Shown piece after piece: positions 25,661-33,563 of a DNA stretch of 33,577 bases. A program made the translations under genes and the position numbers. Numbering within the stretch: the stretch's first letter is position 1; the number at the start of each line of letters is the position of its first letter. Source of the DNA: JBBRXJ01 sp038248505. Lineage in GTDB: Bacteria; Bacteroidota; Bacteroidia; Bacteroidales; JBBRXJ01. The stretch lies in NCBI GenBank assembly GCA_038248505.1, contig JBBRXJ010000037.1:1-33577 (forward strand), written 5' to 3'. The notes under the pieces were generated by a model. It made no database searches, was not told the origin of the DNA, and saw only the letters and a list, made by a program, of their open reading frames with translations.

Positions 25661-27439
25661 TTATCTGTGTAGTATAATTTTCTTTGCCTTTTCGTCTACC
25701 TTTATAATATAGCAGCCATCTTTAAAAGTGTTTGGGATAAGGACATTGTCACTATCTGCTCGTTTATGATATTTTTTTTCGCCTAAAATAGTATACATAC
25801 TAATTTCTGATTCGGTTTTGCAATTTTGTATGCTTACTCCTTCACTTGAGGCAAATATTCGTAGTTGATTATAAACCTCAGTCTTCACTTTTTCATTCTC
25901 GGGTAAAACACCAACCGATAAATTATATATATGAATTTTAAAACGACTACTATCATTTATAATTCCTGTAGTAAAGGTGTATTCTGCATTCAGACGTAAA
26001 TCATGCATTGCCTTCGTAATAGTATCTTCGAGGTATGCGCTATTGTCGGGCGATAATTCCGTTAAATTTGCTGTGAATTTATAGATACCTGCAACTGGAA
26101 TTCGGCAACCAACATCAAATGCTTTATGCGATAATATAGGTTTTACTGCTTGTATAACAATAAACTCCATTGTTGGCGTATAGGTGTAGATCTCGGCTGT
26201 AAGTGAATCATTAAGAAACATCTTTCTTGAGTCATACGAATCAAAACTATCTGAATAATCATTGCCTTGTTTTATAATTAATTCATCTGACCGACTATTA
26301 TCGCTTAAAGCAATTCTGAAAAAGTTATTGCTTGATGTTCCCTTTAAATATGCATGATTGCCCGCAGTGTGTGTTCTTTCGGCATTTGTAAAACTAACCG
26401 AGCCAATAGTTGTGGGATTAACTTGTACCCAAAACGATTGCATAGGTGCAATTATTCCATCAACTGGACCATTCCCGTTATTTGATGTGCCAGTTTCCCC
26501 ATCCCATGTATCATATACTTTGTTCCCGATTGTGCTCCTGGTTCTAAAAGTTATTGTAAAAGCTAAATTTGATTTGGCTACGGCATCCCAATTAAGATAG
26601 GAAGGATAGGGGTTGCCAACCAAATTGTAGCCTCCCAATACACCTCCGCTATTTGTCAATCCCACAATATTAATATTTCCAGTATTTGGTACTCCCACAA
26701 AATCGTAAGTTTGTGGTTTTGCTATTTGAATTGAATAACCACGACCAGCACTCAAATTATCCCAAGGTAAATAATTAGTGTTTTTAACCCATGCACTTGT
26801 TGTTTCTGTATATCTGTATGATAAAGCTCCTTTAAGAATATCGGTTTTTGCATCAGCCACAGGTGATGAGAAATACCAATACCTTCGCTTAACTAAGGTG
26901 CAACTATCCAAGCACATTTTAACTTTAGCTGTACCCGAACCACTAAAGCCATTATCAATAAAGGTTGCAGCAATAGGCTGACTTCCTGTTGTTGATTGTA
27001 AAATTAAAGTACAGGTATCGGCTATACTTGTAGTGCCCTTTACTGTTACATGTTTGCCGGCAGCCACTTGTACAGAAGCGCCAGTATTGATAGTGATTTT
27101 TGGAAAAGCAAAATAATCACTCGTGCTACCACCAATATTTTGCAAAGAAGAGCCACTAAAAACGACTTCGCCTGTTGTATTGGCATTGGCAATAACAATA
27201 TTAGCAGTGTTGTTGGTCCAAATGCCTGTTAATTTTATAATACCATCAAGCAAAATACTTCCTGCATTATCATTTAAGTAGCCACCGCTTATAATAACAT
27301 TGGCGCCAGAGCCAACAACTATGGTAGCCCCGTTATTGTATATGCCTTGCGAGAATAAATGCAGGCCAGACAAAAAGATTATAAGAATGAAAAATGTTTT
27401 TAAACTCTTATAATGCATAATAGCTAAGTTATTTCGCAT
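25661..27439 (-). CDS. Secreted surface protein with T9SS-type C-terminal sorting domain
   Basis: This is an exported protein of about 592 residues. A signal peptide (about 8-30 counted from this start, ..TFFILIIFLSGLHLFSQ) precedes a beta-rich segment (about 30-130, IYNNGATIVVGSGANVIISGG, NNTANIVIANANTTGEVVFSG), which looks like repetitive beta-strand turns. The last 75 residues (ISMYTILGEK...GCYIIKVDEKAKKIILHR) resemble a type A sorting domain of the type IX secretion system. The frame is open to 27466, but ATG 27439 lies 2 nt after the stop of the upstream gene and fits an operon. ATG 27418 (MHYKSLKTFF) is also possible. Cargo function is unknown. Confidence 0.75.
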   Translation of the reverse strand: MRNNLAIMHYKSLKTFFILIIFLSGLHLFSQGIYNNGATIVVGSGANVIISGGYLNDNAGSILLDGIIKLTGIWTNNTANIVIANANTTGEVVFSGSSLQNIGGSTSDYFAFPKITINTGASVQVAAGKHVTVKGTTSIADTCTLILQSTTGSQPIAATFIDNGFSGSGTAKVKMCLDSCTLVKRRYWYFSSPVADAKTDILKGALSYRYTETTSAWVKNTNYLPWDNLSAGRGYSIQIAKPQTYDFVGVPNTGNINIVGLTNSGGVLGGYNLVGNPYPSYLNWDAVAKSNLAFTITFRTRSTIGNKVYDTWDGETGTSNNGNGPVDGIIAPMQSFWVQVNPTTIGSVSFTNAERTHTAGNHAYLKGTSSNNFFRIALSDNSRSDELIIKQGNDYSDSFDSYDSRKMFLNDSLTAEIYTYTPTMEFIVIQAVKPILSHKAFDVGCRIPVAGIYKFTANLTELSPDNSAYLEDTITKAMHDLRLNAEYTFTTGIINDSSRFKIHIYNLSVGVLPENEKVKTEVYNQLRIFASSEGVSIQNCKTESEISMYTILGEKKYHKRADSDNVLIPNTFKDGCYIIKVDEKAKKIILHR

Positions 27440-27441
27440 GA

Positions 27442-28320
27442 TTAGAATTTTGAAATTATGTACCAATTTAGATTTCCATCAGATTGGATGGTAATAGTGC
27501 TTGGAGCTATAATTGTATAATCAGCTTGAATCCCTTCTACATAATCGCTGCTACCTTGTCTTATTAAATAGATTTCACCTGTACCTATTGATTTTATTAT
27601 ATAAATACGTCCTTTACATCCTCCTGCGGCTGGTAAATTCAATGAAATCGAACCTGGCGAAGTAGCGTCGCACAAAATTGTATAATCTTTAGCTGCAATT
27701 GGGTAATCTCCTGTTATTGATGCTGTTATAGGTAAGGAAAGAGATCCTTCAACATGAAAAGATGATTTAGGTTGTGCAGTATTTACACCAACATCTCCAC
27801 CGCTATATGAAACGATTCCTGAAGGACCGATAAGCCATGGTGATATTCTTTGCCAACCTAAAACAGAGTTGTAATAATACATAAAATGGTTTTGAGTTGT
27901 ATTATAGATTAAAGCTCCTTTAGCCTTTTTCATCGCAACATTAGTCATGTTTAAATTGCTTAATTTAGGTAAAAGTACTCCTTGTGTTGTAGTTCTAATA
28001 TCCAGTATGCCGGAGTCTGGTGTTGCTGTTCCAATACCAACATTTCCTGTGTTATAATAAATGTTACTACCCGTTGTAGTCCATTGTGAACTGCCACCGC
28101 CACCAACAATGTTCCATGTAGAACCATTATAATAGTAAAACCCTGTTGTACCATCAGTTTGGTATATCATTAGCCCTGTGGAAGGAAGATTTATTGCCGT
28201 TTTTTGTGCTGCAGTCATTCTAGGAATAAGCATTCCTTTTGAGGTGCTTGTTACATCCAACATGGCACTTGCATCGGGTGCTGCTCCCGTACTATTTATA
28301 CCTAGCTTGCGAAAACACAT
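27442..28320 (-). CDS. Surface protein of the GINSTG..SAMLDV class, main frame of a frameshifted gene
   Basis: This is a 292-residue open frame. Starting at LGINSTGAAPDASAMLDV it shows the repeated N-terminal module common in Bacteroidota surface proteins (KGMLIPRMTAAQKTAI, GLMIYQTDGTTGFYYYNGSTWNIV), with a second copy as NVGIGTATPDSGILDI..GVLLPKL..KGALIYNTTQNHFMYYYN. A beta-rich C-terminal part follows. It lacks a signal peptide in its own frame. A perfect one (MKKLKLSLIV...FSQA) lies directly upstream in another frame, ending where LGINSTG begins. The gene therefore appears split by a frameshift at about 28303. The ATG at 28320 is probably not the real start. Confidence 0.75.
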   Translation of the reverse strand: MCFRKLGINSTGAAPDASAMLDVTSTSKGMLIPRMTAAQKTAINLPSTGLMIYQTDGTTGFYYYNGSTWNIVGGGGSSQWTTTGSNIYYNTGNVGIGTATPDSGILDIRTTTQGVLLPKLSNLNMTNVAMKKAKGALIYNTTQNHFMYYYNSVLGWQRISPWLIGPSGIVSYSGGDVGVNTAQPKSSFHVEGSLSLPITASITGDYPIAAKDYTILCDATSPGSISLNLPAAGGCKGRIYIIKSIGTGEIYLIRQGSSDYVEGIQADYTIIAPSTITIQSDGNLNWYIISKF

Positions 28321-28381
28321 TTGTTAAGCAAATAAATGAGAAGCTTAGAGTTACAATAAGCGATAGTTTTAATTTTTTCAT
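28292..28381 (-). pseudogene. Frameshifted N-terminal part: orphaned signal peptide
   Basis: On the minus strand an ATG at 28381 opens a frame encoding MKKLKLSLIVTLSFSFICL...VFSQARYK, then a stop at 28292-28294. The first 25 residues are a textbook signal peptide. Switching frame near 28303, between the GCT and GGT codons, joins it directly to LGINSTG of the gene at 27442-28320. A loss of two bases (or gain of one) would produce this. It could be a natural break or a sequencing error. Confidence 0.75.
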
Positions 28382-28842
28382 GGTTTTATTTTTTGATTTT
28401 AATAAATATATTCTTTTGCTAAGTTATTATAGTTTTACGCTTAACGTATTTTATAGTTGCGCTTTTTGAGATTTTAATGGGTTATTTACATCACCTATTC
28501 TTAAATAAATTTGATATTGTATTGATTTGTAATTTGTTGTGTTTGTTGATCTCTTGTTTTTAACCCACTTTATACATTCGCAGGGGCAAAGCCCTTGCAC
28601 AAAGTGCCACGATATAAGATTTTACAGCCTTTTACCAGTATTAAACGTATTGTAATTTCTTTTATACAAGCGATTAGATATACTATTTCTACTAAACTTT
28701 AGAGATTGAAACAATTTTTGAAGTATATTCGTATAGAAATGATGGTGTTTTTAAACACTAATAAATCTGTATAATTCGTTTTTTAAATAGAAAATAAACA
28801 GATGTTTTATAATAGTATTAATTTTTAGAAACAATTAGATTT
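28382..28842. other. Divergent intergenic region, no gene seen
   Basis: This 461-nt spacer has no credible ORF. It contains two back-to-back hairpins (28584-28607) and is otherwise AT-rich. Promoters for the surface-protein operon (minus) and the sorting-signal/exosortase pair (plus) should lie here, but I see no convincing TAnnTTTG pair. Confidence 0.6.
28584..28607. repeat. Two adjacent hairpins sharing an AAA loop
   Basis: GGGC-AAA-GCCC (28584-28594) is followed after 2 nt by GCAC-AAA-GTGC (28597-28607). Each has a 4-bp stem and the same AAA loop. The role is unknown. Confidence 0.5.
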
Positions 28843-29016
28843 ATGAATAAGAAACTTTTTTTATTGTTTTTTGCATTATTAGTAGGATTTAAATTACTTG
28901 CACAAGGCCCTCCCGATCCAGGTGGTGCGCCTATTGATGGTGGTTTAAGTATTTTGGCATTAGCTGGAGCTGCTTATGGCATTAAGAGATTGTTTGGCAA
29001 AAAAAACAAAGAGTAA
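28843..29016 (+). CDS. Tiny secreted protein consisting mainly of a PID-type sorting signal
   Basis: The product is only 57 residues. It has a signal peptide (1-20, MNKKLFLLFFALLVGFKLLA), a short linker QGPPDPGGA, the motif PIDGG (30-34), a hydrophobic helix (LSILALAGAAYGI) and a basic tail (KRLFGKKNKE). The motif, helix and basic tail are the three parts of an exosortase-type C-terminal sorting signal. The form resembles the PID-CTERM class I recall from Bacteroidota annotation. The cargo before the signal is just about 9 residues. The exosortase gene begins 4 nt after its stop, so it is the likely dedicated substrate or guide of that enzyme. Confidence 0.8.
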   Translation: MNKKLFLLFFALLVGFKLLAQGPPDPGGAPIDGGLSILALAGAAYGIKRLFGKKNKE

Positions 29017-29020
29017 AACC

Positions 29021-29563
29021 ATGATAAATGCTTTAATGCAGCGTTACCGCAAACTAGCTACCCTCGATCGTTTTTTGATAAACGGTATGTTGCTATTTAT
29101 TATTTGGTTTGTTTTTATTACTCTTGAGCGCGAAGCTGGTTTGTATATTCAAATACGAACTGCTATGGATGATTTTATGTCTATCATTGTTCTTTCGATC
29201 ACAAAAATGGAGTTGCGATTATTTGGTTGGCATCCTATAATTAGTGGTCGCATACTTACTGCTGATGGCGTGTTGGCGGTGAAAATGATTCCAGCATGTA
29301 TGGCTTGGCGACTTATTTATATGTTCCTCGGGTTTATTCTTATTTATCCAGGTAATGTAAAATCTAAATTTTGGTTTATACCGCTCGGTATTCTTGTAAT
29401 TATATTTCTTAATTCCTGGCGTGTTACTGTCTTTGCACTTTTACCACTCCAATTCGATCCACACATGGTTAAAATAATTCATTTGTATGTAATGCGTGGC
29501 ATTATGTATTTTGCCGTCTTTGGAATGTGGATATGGTGGGTTCGAAAATATTCAGGGAATTAA
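29021..29563 (+). CDS. Exosortase/archaeosortase-family transmembrane protease
   Basis: This 180-residue protein has several hydrophobic segments (about 17-34, 90-110, 115-130, 132-145, 155-174). Candidate catalytic residues in exosortase order are C93 (IPACMAWRL), R134 (LNSWRVTVF) and H154 (IIHLYVMRG). Exosortases cleave C-terminal sorting signals at the membrane and transfer the protein to a cell-surface acceptor. I chose the ATG at 29021 because it lies 4 nt after the substrate gene. The frame extends to 28976 but only by overlapping that gene. Which named exosortase subtype it is cannot be told from sequence by eye. Confidence 0.82.
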   Translation: MINALMQRYRKLATLDRFLINGMLLFIIWFVFITLEREAGLYIQIRTAMDDFMSIIVLSITKMELRLFGWHPIISGRILTADGVLAVKMIPACMAWRLIYMFLGFILIYPGNVKSKFWFIPLGILVIIFLNSWRVTVFALLPLQFDPHMVKIIHLYVMRGIMYFAVFGMWIWWVRKYSGN

Positions 29564-29677
29564 TGAGAAAATGATTTTCAGACTTGAAAAGAAGAGGAGA
29601 GGAGATACCTTTGCATCGCCCCTCGCTCCATTATGTTTTTTAATATATCAGCCTTTTAACTTCTCGGCGAATGCTTA

Positions 29678-30745
29678 TTAGCTACCGAATTTAACCTTTT
29701 TGCCGCTTTTCACAGCATCAACAATTTTTACTTCAATCTCTTTTATTAGTTCTGCGTTGTCTTTTAGTAGTGCAATCACGCTATCACGACCTTGTCCTAG
29801 TTTGGTGTCGCCATAACTAAACCAAGAACCGCTTTTCTTTACCACTTCAAGTTCTACACCCATATCGAGTACTTCGCCTGTACGGGAAATTCCTTCACCG
29901 TACATTATATCAAACTCTGCACGACGGAAAGGCGGTGCCATCTTGTTTTTTACTACTTTTACCCGGGTGCGGTTACCAACGATTTCATCACCATCTTTAA
30001 GTTGGCCAATACGTCGTATATCAATACGAATGGATGAATAAAACTTAAGTGCATTACCACCCGTAGTTGTTTCCGGATTGCCAAACATAACGCCAATCTT
30101 ATCGCGTAGCTGATTGATAAAAATGCAGCATGTATTTGTTCTGTTAATATTTGCTGTTAGTTTACGTAAAGCTTGCGACATTAAACGTGCTTGTAAACCC
30201 ATTTTTGAATCGCCCATATCTCCCTCCAGCTCTGCCTTTGGGGTGAGTGCTGCTACGGAGTCAATAACAATAATATCAATAGCCCCTGAACGAATTAAAT
30301 GATCGGTAATTTCAAGAGCTTGCTCACCATTATCGGGTTGTGAAACTAATAGATTTTCAATGTCAACGCCTAGTTTTGCAGCATATGCACTATCAAAGGC
30401 ATTCTCAGCATCAATAAAGGCTGCAATGCCACCATTACGCTGCGCTTCTGCAATGGCATGTATAGCGAGTGTTGTTTTACCAGATGATTCGGGGCCGTAA
30501 ATTTCAATAACACGACCACGAGGAAAACCGCCAATACCCAGTGCTATATCAACAGATAATGATCCAGTTGATATTACGGGAAAATCATTCTCCGGACGAT
30601 CGCCCATTTTCATTATTGCTCCCTTGCCGTAATCTTTTTCAATTTTGTCAAGCGTGAGCTGTAGTGCTTTTAGCTTGTCTTTATTGATAGCATTTGGCGA
30701 TTTACTGTCCTTGTCTTTGTCTTTTTCTTTTGTTTCTTTTTCCAT
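29678..30745 (-). CDS. recA: Recombinase RecA
   Basis: This 355-residue DNA strand-exchange protein acts in homologous recombination and the SOS response. Walker A is GPESSGKTT (84-92). Walker B lies in DIIVIDSVAALTPKAELEGDMGD. The loop QARLMSQALRKL and the motif INQLRDKIGVMFGNPETTTGGNALKFY are conserved. The N-terminus is unusually lysine/aspartate-rich for 15 residues (KETKEKDKDKDSKS) before the helix DKLKALQLTLDKIEKDYGKGAIM. The gene starts 3 nt after the bcp stop, so the two share a transcript. Confidence 0.97.
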   Translation of the reverse strand: MEKETKEKDKDKDSKSPNAINKDKLKALQLTLDKIEKDYGKGAIMKMGDRPENDFPVISTGSLSVDIALGIGGFPRGRVIEIYGPESSGKTTLAIHAIAEAQRNGGIAAFIDAENAFDSAYAAKLGVDIENLLVSQPDNGEQALEITDHLIRSGAIDIIVIDSVAALTPKAELEGDMGDSKMGLQARLMSQALRKLTANINRTNTCCIFINQLRDKIGVMFGNPETTTGGNALKFYSSIRIDIRRIGQLKDGDEIVGNRTRVKVVKNKMAPPFRRAEFDIMYGEGISRTGEVLDMGVELEVVKKSGSWFSYGDTKLGQGRDSVIALLKDNAELIKEIEVKIVDAVKSGKKVKFGS

Positions 30746-30748
30746 ATA

Positions 30749-31216
30749 TTATTTTGTTTTTAGTTCATTGAAAATTTGTTGTGTGTGTTCTTTTGTGTCA
30801 ACTTTTGTGATAATGTGTGCTATAATACCACGCTCATCAATGATGTATGTTTTTCGCAATACGCCCACACTTTTTATCCCATAAGATATTTTTTCGCCCC
30901 AAGCCTCGTACTTTGAAAGAATTTGTTTCTCTTTGTCTGCTAACAAAAGAAACGGCAAAATGAATTTCCCTATAAAACGTTGATGTGATTTTTCATCGTC
31001 AGGACTTACGCCTATAACTACAAAGCCTTTGGCTGTTAAATCAGCATAATTATCGCGAAGATTACATGCCTCGGCAGTACAGCCAGGAGTATCATCTTTA
31101 GGATAAAAATACAATATTATTTTTTTGCCTTTGAAATCACTCAAAGAAATATTTTTCCCGTTTTGATCAGTTGCGGTAAATGCTGGAGCTTGGTCGCCTT
31201 CTTTTAATTGTGCCAT
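30749..31216 (-). CDS. bcp: Thioredoxin-dependent thiol peroxidase (Bcp/PrxQ)
   Basis: This 155-residue peroxiredoxin of the PrxQ class reduces hydroperoxides with electrons from thioredoxin. The peroxidatic cysteine is C46 in DDTPGCTAEAC and the resolving C51 lies five residues on, which is the PrxQ hallmark. YFYPKD and RKTYIIDERG are conserved. It is the first gene of a two-gene operon with recA (3-nt gap), an arrangement I recall as frequent in Bacteroidota. It is divergent from the gene at 31357. Confidence 0.96.
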   Translation of the reverse strand: MAQLKEGDQAPAFTATDQNGKNISLSDFKGKKIILYFYPKDDTPGCTAEACNLRDNYADLTAKGFVVIGVSPDDEKSHQRFIGKFILPFLLLADKEKQILSKYEAWGEKISYGIKSVGVLRKTYIIDERGIIAHIITKVDTKEHTQQIFNELKTK

Positions 31217-31356
31217 ATTTAAATGATTTTAAGATGATTGTTATAATAGAACTGCCACTATTTTGGCATTTATTATTAAACGGTTAAATCTTAAATATTT
31301 ATACTATTTTTACAAAGATTAATAAAAAGTCCTTAGAGGGGCGGAGTTTTTTGCAA

Positions 31357-32940
31357 ATGTTTTCAACAGGCTGTATCTTATCGTCAATTTTTAAAAATAG
31401 GCTAAATACCAGTCTATTATTCATGTTATCTATCTTCTTAGTGTCGTTTAATTTACACGCGCAATTGGATAATACGAACTCTGATTTAAGTCGTATTGCC
31501 GAATTATTTAAGCATTCGGCCTATGAGCAGGTATGCAATAAATGTTTGCGATTACTTGAGGACGATAAGGAAAATGCACAGTTTCATTATTATTATGGCG
31601 CATCTTTAGCTGCTATGGGCATAGATAATGAGAAAGCCTTAGTTCATCTTAATTATTGCCGTATTTATAATGTTCCGATAGATGTTTATTTTTATTTAGG
31701 AAGAGTGAATTTTGCTGTGTTGCGTTTTGATGAGGCAGCATCTTTACTTCAAAAATACATATATCTCTCAGCAGATAGTGGAGCAATGACAAACGTTGCA
31801 CGCAAGCTTTTAAATTCGACTATGCAAAATATATCAGCCTCAAATACCATTTTAAATGTTGAGCTCATTGATCGTACTCACATATTTAAAAAAGAGATTG
31901 ACAAGCATTATCAGATGATGCTTGAGTATTCGGGGGCAAGTAGTTTGGCATCGGTTGCTTTAACATTTAAGGTAAACTATCCGGTTTTTAATAAAAATGA
32001 AATGCGATTATATTATTCAGCCATTTCAGATTCAAGCTTGGGTGGTTTTGATATTTATTTTCGCGACCATGATAGTTTAACAGGAGTATGGTCCTTGGCC
32101 CAAAGTATGCCCTATCCAATAAGTTCGCCAGCCAACGATTATTTTTATATTCCAAGCAAAAGCTCCTCGTTTTTAGCAACAGATAGAAATACATCGTTTG
32201 ATTCTTTAACTATTTATCACATACGAATAGTAGGCGGTACTGTGCAAAGCACAAAGGTTGAAGATGTACCTAAGTATCTTTATTTTAATGATTCGGTTTA
32301 TTCGATGCGCTTAAGTGACGCAATACGATTGCCCGAAAAACAGAGTGCGAGCCGCGATGCACTCATCTCTGATATTCTTAATAAACAATATGTAAGTGAT
32401 AGTTTGCGAATATCGGCGCAATTGCTGAAGAGATTAGCACTTACTACAACAGAAACATTGCAAGCAGATACCTACAAAAATGAGGCTTACCGAAGAAATA
32501 AAATGGCAGCTGAGGCGGAAGTAGCCTTGCGTACATTGTATAAACAACTGGCTGCAAGCGAGCAAAAAATGGTATTTGATAAACCGAGTTGCTCGGATTC
32601 TAATATTATTAGCGAATTTGATATTCTTCAAGAAAGTCCCTACAACCTTCAACAAAGTATTCCTTTTGATATTCTATTGCCTGATGGCATCATTTATCGA
32701 GTTCAAATAGGATCGTTTGGTCAGCCAATGGGGCAGGATAAATTTAAAGGGATTTTTCCCTTGTCGGCTGAACGTATTGATAGTGATGTTATTAAGTATT
32801 TTGCTGGTTTTTTTAATCGCTACAAATTAGCCGAGGCTGCAATGGAACAAGTTCGAAAACAGGGTTTTACAGATGCTTATATTGTAAGCTATAATAATGG
32901 AACAAAAATAAATATTAAGCGTGCTCAGGAGCTTGAATAA
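31357..32940 (+). CDS. Secreted TPR-PD40-SPOR envelope protein
   Basis: This is a 527-residue exported protein. A signal peptide ends at about FNLHAQ. TPR-like helices follow (about 40-155, YEQVCNKCLRLLED, FHYYYGASLAAMG, FDEAASLLQKYI). A PD40-type beta-propeller-like segment comes next (about 208-265, PVFNKNEMRLYYSA, LGGFDIYFRD, ISSPANDYFYIP). The C-terminal SPOR-like domain (about 445-525) reads IYRVQIGSFG, IKYFAGFFNRYKLAEAA and GFTDAYIVSYNNG. SPOR domains bind denuded septal peptidoglycan, so envelope localisation is likely. The frame is open from TTG 31351, but the ATG at 31357 is the more likely start. ATG 31423 would also leave a short signal peptide. Confidence 0.8.
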   Translation: MFSTGCILSSIFKNRLNTSLLFMLSIFLVSFNLHAQLDNTNSDLSRIAELFKHSAYEQVCNKCLRLLEDDKENAQFHYYYGASLAAMGIDNEKALVHLNYCRIYNVPIDVYFYLGRVNFAVLRFDEAASLLQKYIYLSADSGAMTNVARKLLNSTMQNISASNTILNVELIDRTHIFKKEIDKHYQMMLEYSGASSLASVALTFKVNYPVFNKNEMRLYYSAISDSSLGGFDIYFRDHDSLTGVWSLAQSMPYPISSPANDYFYIPSKSSSFLATDRNTSFDSLTIYHIRIVGGTVQSTKVEDVPKYLYFNDSVYSMRLSDAIRLPEKQSASRDALISDILNKQYVSDSLRISAQLLKRLALTTTETLQADTYKNEAYRRNKMAAEAEVALRTLYKQLAASEQKMVFDKPSCSDSNIISEFDILQESPYNLQQSIPFDILLPDGIIYRVQIGSFGQPMGQDKFKGIFPLSAERIDSDVIKYFAGFFNRYKLAEAAMEQVRKQGFTDAYIVSYNNGTKINIKRAQELE

Positions 32941-32990
32941 TTGATTGCCTATCACTCAACACTTTTACATCACACTTTATATCATAATTG

Positions 32991-33020
32991 TTTGTTTTTT
33001 AGAATCTTTTGTTAATTTTG
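32991..33020 (+). promoter_or_regulatory. clpS promoter, TTTG-N18-TAATTTTG
   Basis: A -33 TTTG at 32991-32994 and a -7 TAATTTTG at 33013-33020 are separated by 18 nt, a good fit to the Bacteroidota housekeeping promoter (TTTG, about 19 nt, TAnnTTTG). The clpS ATG is 18 nt further on. Confidence 0.65.
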
Positions 33021-33038
33021 TTTTATAAGTTGAAGCTT

Positions 33039-33317
33039 ATGAAAGACAATAGCCGAAATCCGCAAGGCAATAAAATGCCTGACCACATGCATGATACCAT
33101 GCGTTGCTTGCTGTTACACAATGATGATATTAATAGCTTTGAACGTGTTATGGAAATACTTATGGAGGTATGCGAGCACGATGAGTTACAGGCAGAACAG
33201 TGTACGCTTCTAGCGCATTATAAAGGAGCCTGCGAGGTAGTTCGAGGACCATTATTAAATTTAATGGAGATACAAAACAAGTTAATAACTAGAGGATTAA
33301 TAGCAAGTATCGAATAA
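33039..33317 (+). CDS. clpS: ATP-dependent Clp protease adaptor ClpS
   Basis: This 92-residue adaptor binds N-degron substrates and delivers them to ClpAP/ClpCP. The conserved core is LLLHNDDINSFERVMEILMEVC (hydrophobic pocket, N-D-D), CTLLAHYKGACEVVRGP with the typical histidine, and a helix ending KLITRGLIASIE. The frame opens at TTG 33009, but the ATG at 33039 follows the promoter at 32991-33020 and begins the normal ClpS N-terminus (MKDNSRNPQG). No clpA/clpC gene is adjacent. Confidence 0.93.
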   Translation: MKDNSRNPQGNKMPDHMHDTMRCLLLHNDDINSFERVMEILMEVCEHDELQAEQCTLLAHYKGACEVVRGPLLNLMEIQNKLITRGLIASIE

Positions 33318-33385
33318 TGCCGCTTTTATAAACCTATAATTTGTACAGTTTTTTTGAGAGATAGTAAAAGGAGTCATTTTTTTTT

Positions 33386-33393
33386 TATCTTTG
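33386..33393 (+). promoter_or_regulatory. -7 box of the tRNA-Ser promoter
   Basis: TATCTTTG matches the Bacteroidota -7 consensus exactly and lies 39 nt before the tRNA-like sequence. A -33 TTTG at the usual spacing is not evident. Confidence 0.5.
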
Positions 33394-33432
33394 CGACCTT
33401 GTAAAGTTCGACATTTACCCTTTAACCGCAAT

Positions 33433-33516
33433 GGAGAGGTGGGTGAGTGGCTGAAACCAACGGTTTGCTAAGGCTACTTACTTTTAGCTTACACCGTAAA
33501 GACTGATTGCAGTCTT
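33433..33516 (+). tRNA. tRNA-Ser(GCU), 5' half, interrupted in the anticodon arm
   Basis: The acceptor strand GGAGAGG, the D-arm GGT-GAGTGGCTGAA-ACC and the anticodon stem ACGGT with loop TTGCTAA (anticodon GCT at 33467-33469) match a serine tRNA. The 3' stem half ACCGT, expected at once, comes only at 33493-33497, after 21 extra nt. A hairpin AAGACTG-ATTG-CAGTCTT (33499-33516) then resembles a serine long variable arm. No T-arm (GGTTCGAATCC-like) or 3' acceptor strand CCTCTCC is found before the window ends at 33577. It is therefore partial, split or degenerate. Confidence 0.6.
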
Positions 33517-33542
33517 ACCAAAAAATCATATCTTTTATCTTA

Positions 33543-33563
33543 CGCACACTGTTTCGCACACTG
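33543..33563 (+). repeat. 9-nt direct repeat CGCACACTG
   Basis: CGCACACTG at 33543-33551 recurs at 33555-33563. It lies just downstream of the interrupted tRNA, at the window edge. Confidence 0.45.

Noticed and set aside
28976..29020. Upstream start for the exosortase
   Set aside because: It overlaps the small sorting-signal gene in another frame. The ATG at 29021, 4 nt after that gene, is a better start.
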